NCBI GenBank assembly: GCA_963817945.1
Contig: CAWFQH010000002.1
Location: 186,001 to 250,000 of the forward strand
DNA from: VRUE01 sp963817945
GTDB lineage: Bacteria; Actinomycetota; Thermoleophilia; Solirubrobacterales; 70-9
Reading direction: 5' to 3'
DNA length: 64,000 bases
Below, piece after piece: positions 16,476 to 24,200 of the stretch; position 1 is the first letter of the stretch, and each line of letters begins with the position of its first letter. The notes below the pieces were generated by a model. The model worked only from the letters and a program-made list of their open reading frames with translations. It searched no databases and was not told where the DNA came from. A program made the position numbers and the translations under genes.

Positions 16476-16598
16476 GGAACGGCGGGCAGTGTAGACGATC
16501 GCCCGGGCGGATGCTTACAAAAAACAAACATTTTGTGGCTCTTCGCACTTGCACCCCAAATTCCTCCCGGAGGATCCGGTGCTAGCTTGCGCCTTGGG

Positions 16599-17402
16599 AT
16601 GGAACTTTCAGGTCGTACGGCGCTGCTCACCGGCGCAACCGGAGGACTGGGGCGGGCGATCGCTCTGGCGCTCGCCGGGCGCGGCGCCGAGCTGGTCTTG
16701 AGTGGCCGCAGCGCCGAGGCCCTGGAGACGCTCGCCGCCGAGCTGCCAGGCGAGGAACACCGCGTGCTACCAGCCGATCTCGCCGAGCCGGATGTCGCCG
16801 AACGGCTGGCGGCCGAAGCCGGTCATGTCGATGCCCTGATCGCCAACGCCGGTCTCCCCGGCGCCGGCTGGCTTACCGACTTCAGTCCGGAGCAAGTGAC
16901 GCGGGCACTGCGGGTCAACCTCGAGGCGCCGATGCTGATGGCTCGGGCGCTCTTTCCGGCGATGGTGGAGCGCGGTTCAGGCCACCTCGTCTTCGTCTCC
17001 TCGCTGTCGGGCAAGGTCGCCAGCCCCCGCACCTCGATCTACAACGCGACCAAGTTTGGCCTGCGCGGCTTCGCGCTCGGCCTGCGCGCGGACCTGGCCC
17101 CCAAGGGCGTCGGCGTCTCCCTCGTCTCGCCGGGCTTCGTCCGCGAAGCCGGCATGTTCGCCGACTCCGGCGCCAAGCCGCCGCCGGGGATGGGCACCAC
17201 CACTCCGGATCGCGTCGCTGCGGCGACGGTCAGGGCCATCGAGCACAACAGGGCCGAGCTCGCCGTGGCCCCGCTGCCCCAGCGAGTGATGTCCCACTTC
17301 GGCCTGGTCAGTCCTGCGATCTCTGTTCGCGCCCAGAGCGGCGCCGCCGGCCAGAAGGCAGCCAAAGCTGTCGCCGACGGCCATCCCCCTGACAAGCGTT
17401 AG
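16599..17402 (+). CDS. Short-chain dehydrogenase/reductase
   Basis: A 267-residue classical SDR oxidoreductase. It has the cofactor motif TGATGGLGRAIAL (residues ~10-22), NAG (IANAGLPGAG), the active-site Ser in VFVSSLSGKVA, and the catalytic Tyr and Lys in YNATKFGLRGFAL. An Arg after the second strand (LSGRSAE) suggests NADP(H). Start taken at ATG 16599 because MELSGRTALLTGATG matches the usual SDR N-terminus; the frame continues upstream into the riboswitch region. Substrate unknown; acyl or ketoacyl substrates are common for relatives. A nested inverted repeat begins 3 bases after its stop. Confidence 0.88.
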   Translation: MELSGRTALLTGATGGLGRAIALALAGRGAELVLSGRSAEALETLAAELPGEEHRVLPADLAEPDVAERLAAEAGHVDALIANAGLPGAGWLTDFSPEQVTRALRVNLEAPMLMARALFPAMVERGSGHLVFVSSLSGKVASPRTSIYNATKFGLRGFALGLRADLAPKGVGVSLVSPGFVREAGMFADSGAKPPPGMGTTTPDRVAAATVRAIEHNRAELAVAPLPQRVMSHFGLVSPAISVRAQSGAAGQKAAKAVADGHPPDKR

Positions 17403-17404
17403 TG

Positions 17405-17497
17405 GGGCGGCCGGGGTGCCTCTCGCCCGGACAAGTGCCGGTCTAATTAGACCGGCACTTTGAGTATCCGCCCGTTCGAGAGGCACCCCGGCCGCCC
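17405..17497. repeat. Nested inverted repeat: 21-bp outer arms around a perfect 28-bp palindrome
   Basis: Outer arms 17405-17425 and 17477-17497 are exact complements (21 bp; inner end GTGCCTCTCG / CGAGAGGCAC). Inside, 17433-17460 is a perfect 28-bp palindrome (AAGTGCCGGTCTAA and its complement). The outer arm carries the GGGTGCCTC version of a motif shared with other nested repeats in this window. It fills most of the gap between the SDR stop (17402) and the aconitase start (17526). It may act as a terminator, but its two-level structure is far more than one needs. Confidence 0.9.
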
Positions 17498-17525
17498 TCT
17501 CGAAGAGTTTGCCTAGGATGGAGAC

Positions 17526-20324
17526 GTGAGCAGTCTCGACTCCTTCGGAGCGCGTTCGACCTTGGAAGTCGGCCGACGCAACTACGAGGTGTTCCGCCTC
17601 GACGCGCTGCAGCAGCAGTTCGACGTGGCAAGGCTGCCGTACTCCCTCAAGGTCCTCTTAGAGAACGTCCTCCGCTTGGAGGACGGGCGGTCGGTTACGA
17701 AAGCGGACGTCGAAGCGATCGCCAGCTGGGACGCCGCCGCCGAGCCCAGCATCGAGATCCCCTTCCAGCCGGCGCGCGTGCTGATGCAGGACTTCACCGG
17801 CGTGCCGGCCGTCGTTGACCTGGCGGCGATGCGGGACGCGATGGCGGAGATCGGCGGCGACCCGGAGCGGATCAACCCGTTGGTCGACGTCGACCTCGTG
17901 ATCGACCACTCGGTCCAGGTCGACGCCTTCGGCAACGAGCGTGCTTTCGCCCTCAACGCCGAGCGCGAGTTCGAGCGCAACCGCGAGCGCTACTCGTTCC
18001 TCAAGTGGGGCCGCGAGGCTTTCGCCAACTTCAGCGTCGTCCCGCCGGCGACCGGCATCTGCCACCAGGTCAACCTCGAGCACATCTCCCAGGTCGTTTA
18101 CGCCAGCGAGCGCACTGGGACCTTGCAGGCCTACCCAGACACGCTGGTCGGGACCGACTCCCACACGACGATGGTCAATGGGCTTGGGGTCCTCGGCTGG
18201 GGGGTCGGCGGAATCGAGGCCGAGGCGGCAATGCTCGGCCAACCGATCTCGATGCTGCTGCCGCAGGTAGTTGGCTTCAAGCTCGGCGGCGAGCTGCCGG
18301 AGGGGGCCACGGCGACCGATCTGGTCCTGACCGTGACCGAGATGCTGCGCGAGCTCGGGGTCGTCTCCAAGTTCGTCGAGTTCTTCGGTCCCGGCCTCTC
18401 GACCCTGGGTCTGGCCGACCGGGCGACGATCGGCAACATGTCGCCGGAGTTCGGCTCGACCTGCGCGATCTTCCCCGTCGACGCCGAGACCCTGCGCTAT
18501 ATGGAGCTGACGGGCCGCCCGACCGAGGCGATCGAGCTGGTCGACGCCTACGCCCGCGAGCAGGGGATGTTCCACGACGAGCACTCCGAAGACCCGTTCT
18601 TCAGCGCGACCCTGGAGCTGGACCTGGGCGAGGTCGTGCCCAGCATCGCCGGCCCGAAACGCCCTCAGGACCGGGTTCGGCTGAGCGAGGCCAAACGGGC
18701 CTTCCTCGAGGCCTTGTCTGACTTCGCCCCCGAGGCGGTGGAGCGCGCGGTGAACCGGGTCGACGAGGCGAGCATGGAGTCCTTCCCCGCCTCCGATCCC
18801 CCGGCCGAGGATCACGACGACGAGAACGGCAAGCCGCGCCCGGCGACGACCGGCGCCCCCCAGGCGACGCTCGTCAATCGCCGCGGGGATGAGGTCGAGG
18901 TGACGCTGGAGGACGGGACCAGCTTCGAGCTCGACAACGGCCACGTCGTCATCGCCGCTATCACTAGCTGCACCAATACCTCCAACCCGTCGGTGATGGT
19001 CGGCGCCGGGCTGCTCGCCCGCAACGCAGTCAAGCGGGGCCTGCAGCGCAAGCCGTGGGTGAAGACCTCGCTGGCGCCGGGCTCGACCGTGGTCACCGAG
19101 TACCTGCAGCGGGCGGGCCTGACCGAGTACCTCGACCGGCTCCAGTTCAACCTGGTCGGCTACGGGTGCACCACCTGCATCGGCAACTCCGGTCCGCTGC
19201 CGGCAGAGATCTCGGCCGCGGTCGAGACCCACGATCTCGTCGTCTGCTCGGTCCTCTCCGGCAACCGTAACTTCGAGGGCCGAATCAACCAGGACGTCAA
19301 GGCCAACTACCTGGCGAGCCCGCCGCTGGTCGTCGCCTATGCATTGGCCGGGCGCATGGACATCGACTTGACCAGCGAGCCGCTGGGCGAGGACTCGGAC
19401 GGTGCGCCGGTCTACCTGCGCGACCTCTGGCCCGGCTCGGAGGAGATCAACGCGGTCGTAGTTAGCTCGATCGCCTCCGAGATGTTCACCCGCAACTACG
19501 GCGAGGTCCTCGAGGGGGACGAGAACTGGAAGGCGGTCGAGGTGCCGGAGGGCGACCGTTACACCTGGCCCGACTCGACCTACGTGCGCCGCCCCTCGTT
19601 CTTTGAGGGAATGCCGGCCGAGCCACCCGGCGTGGAGCCGATCGCCGGCGCTCGCGTCCTGGCGGTGCTCGGCGACTCGATCACCACCGACCACATCTCG
19701 CCCGCCGGTGCGATCAAGAAAGACAGCCCGGCCGGCCGCTGGCTGATCGAGCAAGGTGTCGAACCCGCCGAATTCAACTCATATGGCTCGCGGCGCGGCA
19801 ACCACGAGGTGATGATCCGCGGCACCTTCGCCAACATCCGGCTCCGCAACCAGCTGGTCGAGAGAGCAGGGGGCTACACCCGCCGTTTCCCGGAGGGTGA
19901 GGAGACGACGATCTTCGATGCTGCGATGGCCTACGCCGAGGAAGGCGTCCCGCTCATCGTGCTCGCCGGCAAGGAGTACGGCTCTGGCTCCTCGCGCGAC
20001 TGGGCCGCGAAGGGGACGAAGCTGCTCGGGGTCCGTGCGGTGATCGCCGAGAGCTTCGAGCGGATCCACCGCTCCAACCTGATCGGAATGGGTGTCCTGC
20101 CCTTGCAGTTCGCCCCCGGCCAATCGGTCAACTCGCTGGGGCTAACCGGCGAGGAGGTCGTCAGCGTCGGAGACCTCGAAAACGGTGACGCGAAGAAGGT
20201 GACCGTGACTGCGGGATCGAGCGAGTTTGAGGTGACGGTTCGCCTCGACACCCCGAATGAGGTCGCCTACTTCCAGAACGGCGGCATCCTCCAGACCGTC
20301 CTCAGAAAACTCAGGAACCCCTGA
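17526..20324 (+). CDS. acnA: Aconitate hydratase A
   Basis: TCA-cycle enzyme converting citrate to isocitrate through aconitate, cytoplasmic, with a [4Fe-4S] cluster. The 932-residue length is normal for AcnA/IRP-type enzymes. Cluster cysteines are visible in ITSCTNTSNPSVM and GYGCTTCIGNSGPL; other landmarks are GTDSHTTMVNGLGVLGWGVGGIEAEA near residue 210 and the swivel-domain GKEYGSGSSRDWAAKGT and FERIHRSNLIGMGVLPL near the C-terminus. A charged linker (DPPAEDHDDENGK, ~residues 420-440) separates domains as in mycobacterial AcnA. GTG start. It lies near kgd and gltA, so three TCA-cycle genes fall within 16 kb. Hairpins follow the stop. Confidence 0.97.
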   Translation: MSSLDSFGARSTLEVGRRNYEVFRLDALQQQFDVARLPYSLKVLLENVLRLEDGRSVTKADVEAIASWDAAAEPSIEIPFQPARVLMQDFTGVPAVVDLAAMRDAMAEIGGDPERINPLVDVDLVIDHSVQVDAFGNERAFALNAEREFERNRERYSFLKWGREAFANFSVVPPATGICHQVNLEHISQVVYASERTGTLQAYPDTLVGTDSHTTMVNGLGVLGWGVGGIEAEAAMLGQPISMLLPQVVGFKLGGELPEGATATDLVLTVTEMLRELGVVSKFVEFFGPGLSTLGLADRATIGNMSPEFGSTCAIFPVDAETLRYMELTGRPTEAIELVDAYAREQGMFHDEHSEDPFFSATLELDLGEVVPSIAGPKRPQDRVRLSEAKRAFLEALSDFAPEAVERAVNRVDEASMESFPASDPPAEDHDDENGKPRPATTGAPQATLVNRRGDEVEVTLEDGTSFELDNGHVVIAAITSCTNTSNPSVMVGAGLLARNAVKRGLQRKPWVKTSLAPGSTVVTEYLQRAGLTEYLDRLQFNLVGYGCTTCIGNSGPLPAEISAAVETHDLVVCSVLSGNRNFEGRINQDVKANYLASPPLVVAYALAGRMDIDLTSEPLGEDSDGAPVYLRDLWPGSEEINAVVVSSIASEMFTRNYGEVLEGDENWKAVEVPEGDRYTWPDSTYVRRPSFFEGMPAEPPGVEPIAGARVLAVLGDSITTDHISPAGAIKKDSPAGRWLIEQGVEPAEFNSYGSRRGNHEVMIRGTFANIRLRNQLVERAGGYTRRFPEGEETTIFDAAMAYAEEGVPLIVLAGKEYGSGSSRDWAAKGTKLLGVRAVIAESFERIHRSNLIGMGVLPLQFAPGQSVNSLGLTGEEVVSVGDLENGDAKKVTVTAGSSEFEVTVRLDTPNEVAYFQNGGILQTVLRKLRNP

Positions 20325-20341
20325 TGCCTCGCCCACAAGGT

Positions 20342-20460
20342 GGTGCAGGAGGGTCGCGGGAGGCAGGGGGTCCGCGCGACCCTCACTGCACCTGCGTCGG
20401 TAGCCAGGGAGGGATGCCGACGCGCGCCGTTCCCTGCAGGCGGGACTGCCCGAAAGGAAC
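20342..20460. repeat. Series of three hairpins after aconitase
   Basis: First, GGTGCAG+GAGGGTCGCG (20342-20358) pairs with CGCGACCCTC+CTGCACC (20375-20392) apart from a one-base bulge. Second, GCGTCGG (20394-20400) pairs with CCGACGC (20417-20423). Third, GTTCC (20429-20433) pairs with GGAAC (20456-20460) and encloses GGCGGG/CCCGCC-like pairing. The first is long enough to serve as the acnA terminator. The rest of the gap to 20517 holds nothing I recognise. Confidence 0.6.
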
Positions 20461-20517
20461 AGTCAGCGTCTAGCTATACCGCCTCGGGCGTCTGGGGTCA
20501 AGGCTTTTTGAGCGAAT

Positions 20518-20856
20518 CTACGGTTTTACGCAGGCTTTTTGCGGACGATCGGCGACTCCCCACCCCCGACGCTCGATCAACTCGATCCCGATCACGCTTC
20601 CCACCGGCCCGACCGGAGTCAAGGTTGCCGCCAGCAGCGTGTAGGGCGCCTCGCGCCTGATGCAGGCCACCCAGATCAGCAGGCAGAGGGCAATGAACCC
20701 CAATCCGTGTGCCCATCCGAACACCATCGTCTCCGTCTCGAATCCCGGCGCCAGCCAGAACACCATCAGGCCGGCGAAGACGAAGAGCTCAACCCACGAC
20801 ACCCTCTTCACCCAGACGAACAACCGCCCAGGGACGGGCTTCCGCAGGGCGCTCAT
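20518..20856 (-). CDS. DUF3817-type small membrane protein
   Basis: A 112-residue integral membrane protein with three predicted helices (WVELFVFAGLMVFWLAP, FGWAHGLGFIALCLLIWVA, TLLAATLTPVGPVGSVIGIEL). The layout WVE...HGxGFI...PxGPxGS fits the actinobacterial DUF3817 family, of unknown function. Start set at the ATG giving MSALRKPVPGR, because the frame upstream runs through a nested inverted repeat and has no membrane-protein character; no Shine-Dalgarno is evident. Convergent with acnA. Confidence 0.65.
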   Translation of the reverse strand: MSALRKPVPGRLFVWVKRVSWVELFVFAGLMVFWLAPGFETETMVFGWAHGLGFIALCLLIWVACIRREAPYTLLAATLTPVGPVGSVIGIELIERRGWGVADRPQKACVKP

Positions 20857-20865
20857 CGGGTGGAG

Positions 20866-20986
20866 GAGGACTCGGGGGTGTCCCCGCGGTCGCTGGGTTT
20901 TTCGCCTCGGGGGGAGACGGCCGTCCGAGGTTGGACCTGGGGCGAAAAACAGGACGCCGCTCCCTTGGGGACACCCCCGAGTCCTC
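20866..20986. repeat. Nested inverted repeat upstream of the DUF3817 gene
   Basis: Outer arms 20866-20885 and 20967-20986 are perfect 20-bp complements containing GGGTGTCCCC/GGGGACACCC. A second pair, GTTTTTCGCC (20897-20906) and GGCGAAAAAC (20941-20950), is nested inside, and a third, CCTCGG/CCGAGG, lies inside that. The same three-level plan with different sequences occurs at 31499-31617 and 48412-48528. Confidence 0.9.
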
Positions 20987-21172
20987 TGCACACGCCCCGG
21001 GCGCCCCGTCGGTTCGGCCGGAACAACGGAAGCTCTACGAGCGAGCGCGACGCCGGCAGCTCGGGAGAAGAGTCCGGCGATGGCAGCTTGCTGGGTGGCC
21101 GGGGCGAGGACAGCTTGGCAAGAGGGCGCACGGCTTTTAGTCCCTTAGCTGCACGCTCCTCGCGCAGGTGGC
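20987..21172. other. Gene-free stretch between the nested repeats
   Basis: The gap between the DUF3817 start and the kgd stop (20857-21255, 399 bp) contains the nested repeats at 20866-20986 and 21173-21232. In the 186 bp between them I see no convincing coding region, RNA gene or promoter. Short open frames here are low-complexity Arg/Gly/Ser translations of GC-rich DNA. Confidence 0.5.
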
Positions 21173-21232
21173 GCGGGTTCTGGGGTCCTCGCCCGCAGCG
21201 TCGTCCCGCGAGGACGAGGACCCCAGACCCGC
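21173..21232. repeat. Inverted repeat with the kgd-type core, copy 1 (after the kgd stop)
   Basis: Arms 21173-21191 and 21215-21232 pair (CTGGGGTCCTCG with CGAGGACCCCAG and GCGGG with CCCGC, one-base bulge). The 23-nt centre 21192-21214, beginning CCCGCAGCGTCGTCCC, is identical to the centre of the repeat inside kgd at 24953-24975. Both copies are followed by CGACAGGACCCGCG. It lies 24 bp after the kgd stop, where it could also act as a terminator. Confidence 0.85.
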
Positions 21233-21255
21233 GACAGGACCCGCGCGCCGGAGAG

Positions 21256-24200
21256 TCAGGCACCGGGAGTAAGCGCCGTCAGGACGATCCGCTCCTGCTC
21301 CCGAGCATGCGAGACCGAGTAACCCTCGCCCGGGCTGGCTCGGGTCGGGCGGCCGACGTAGCCGAGCTTGACACCCTCCGGCAGCACTTCGGGCAGGCGG
21401 CGCGACATCACCTTCCAGGCGCCCATATTGCGCGGCTCCTCCTGCGTCCAGACCAGTTCCTTCAGGTTCGGGTAGGAGGCGATCACCTCGCCGAGCTGCT
21501 CTTTGGCAAAGGGGTAGAGCAGCTCGACCCGGGCGATCGCAACGTTCTCGGCGGTCTCACGGCGTTCGTTACCGTTGATGTCCCAGAAGACCTTGCCCGT
21601 GCAGAGCACGAGGCGCTCGACCTTCTCGCGGCGCTCGGCGGCGGCTGGGTCATCGAGGATGAACTTGAAGTGACCCTCGCTGAGTTCCTGTGGGGAGGCG
21701 GCGGCCCGGTCGAGCCGCAGCAGCCCCTTCGGCGTGAACACGACCAGCGGCCGCGGCTTGCGAATCAGCGCCTGGCGGCGCAGCAGGTGGAAGTACTGGG
21801 CGGCGGTGCTGGGGTTGGCGATGCGGATGTTGCCCTCCGCCGCCAGCGCCAGAAAGCGCTCGATGCGGGCGCTGGAGTGCTCGGGTCCCGAGCCCTCGTA
21901 ACCGTGCGGCAACAGCAGGGTCATACGGCTGGTCTGTCCCCACTTCGCCTCGCCGGAGGCGATAAAGGTATCGATGATCACCTGGCCGGCGTTGGCGAAG
22001 TCGCCGTACTGCGCCTCCCAGAGGACGAGCGCGTTGGGAGTCGCCGCCGAGTAGCCGTACTCGAAGCCGAGGCAGGCGATCTCCGAGAGGGGGCTGTTGT
22101 ACAGCTCGAAGGGTGCCGTCGCCTTGTCGAGGTTCTGCATCGGGCAGTACGGCAGGCCGGTCTTCTCGTCGTGCAGGACGAGGTGGCGGTGCGAGAAGGT
22201 GCCGCGCTCCGTGTCCTGGCCGGTGAGGCGGATGTGGACGCTTTCGGTCAGCAGCGAGGCGAAGGCCAGCGACTCGGCGTGGCCGAACTCGATCCCGCCC
22301 TCCGACAGCGCCTCGCGCTTGCCCAGCGGCTTGCGCAACTTGCGATGGACGGTGAAGCTCTCCGGCACCTCGAGCAGCGCCTCGTTCAGCTCCCGCAGCC
22401 GCTCCTCCGGCACCGCGGTCTCGACCGGTGGACTGGCGGTTCGGTCGAGCTCGCCGGTGGTCGAGGTGGTCACCGTCGGGTCTTCGTACTCGCCGAGCTC
22501 CATCTTGTGGCGCAGGTCCTTGAGGGCGGCGGACATCTCGTCGTGGCGCGCCTTCCTCGTCCGCTCGACGTCCTCGGGGGTGACGACGCCCTCGTCGATC
22601 AGCTTGCCGGCGTAGATCTCGGAGACCGGCGGGTGGGCCTTGATCTGGGCCGCGATCTTCGGCTGCGTGTAGGCGGGCTCGTCGGTCTCGTTGTGGCCGT
22701 AGCGGCGGTAGCCGATTACATCGATGACGATGTCGCGCGCCCAGCGCTCGCGGTAGGCCATCGCCAGCCGGATCGCCGCCGAGCAGGCCTCGACGTCGTC
22801 GGCGTTGACGTGGACGATCGGGATGTTGAAGCCCTTCGCCATGTCGGCCGCGTAGGGGGTCGAGCGGGCGTCCTCGGGGTCGGTGGTAAAGCCCACCTGG
22901 TTGTTTTGGATGATGTGGATCGTGCCGCCGGTCGTGTAGCCGCGCAGGGCCTGCAGGTTGAGCGTCTCCGCCACCACCCCCTGACCGGGGAAGGCGGCGT
23001 CACCGTGAAGGAGGACGGGGACCGCGCAGCGAGGGTCGTGCTCCAGCTTGGCGCCCTCAAACCGGGACTGGATGAAGCGCGCCGCGCCCTCGACCACCGG
23101 GTTGACGAACTCGAGGTGGCTGGGGTTGGGGTAAAGGCGGACGGCGGTCTTCTCGCCGTCGCTGTTCTCGTAGACGCCCTGGTGGCCGTAGTGATACTTG
23201 ACGTCGCCGGTGCCGCCGTGTGGGATCGAGGCGACCGCCTTCACCTGCTCGATCTGCTTGGAGCCCTCGAACTCGGCCAAGATCGACTCGACCGAGCGGC
23301 CGAGGTTGTGGGCGAGAACGCTGAGGCGGCCCCGGTGGGCCATCCCGAAGACGACCTCCTCGGCCCCCGCCCGCCCGGCCAGGGTGACCAGCTCGTCGAG
23401 CATCGGCACGACCGCGTCGAGCCCCTCGATCGTGAAGATCTTCTGCCCCAGGTAGGCCTTCTCGACGAAGCGCTCGAACTCGAAGACATCGATCAGGCGG
23501 TTCAGCAGGCGCTGCTTCTCATCCTCGGCGAGCGGCTGGCGGTGGGCGCCCGTCTCGACCATCTCGCGCAGCCAGGTGCGCTGCTGGTGGGAGGAGAGGT
23601 GCTCGAACTGGTAGGCGATCGTGCCGCAGTAGGCCTCTCGCATGCGCGGCAGCACCTCGAGCAGGGTCTCGCCGGGAACGCCGATGCGAAGGATCGAGGC
23701 CGGGATCCGGGCCATCAGCTCCGGCGTCAGGTTGAGTCGCTCCGGTTGGATCGCCGGGTCGCCCTTCGGCTCGCTGCCGAGCGGGTCGAGGCGGGCGGCG
23801 AGGTGGCCGTGGGTGCGGTAGCCCTTGAGCAGGGAGGTGGCGGCCTGGACAGCCTGCAGCAGCTCCTCGTCCGGCTGGGCCGGCGTGGTCGCCGGGGCGG
23901 CAGCGCCGAGCGGCGGCGCCGAGGCCGCGGCTGGATGGGCGGTGGAGAGGGGGGCGGGGTCGAGGCCGAGCTCGGCCGCCACCGACTCATAGAAGCCGTC
24001 TCTGCCCTCCAGCAGCTCTTCGATCCGGCGCAGGAAGGCGCCCGACTCGGCCCCCTGGATCACCCGGTGGTCGTAGGTCGAGGTCAGGGTCATGACTTTG
24101 GCGACGCCGAGCTGGCGCAGCCGCTCCGGAGCCGCGTGCGCCCACTCGGGCGGGTAGGCGATTGCGCCAGCGGCGACGATCGCGCTCTGGCCCTTCATCA

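Noticed and set aside
17658..19754. A ~700-codon frame antisense to acnA
   Set aside because: The plus strand encodes a complete aconitase with all cluster cysteines; the antisense translation is featureless.
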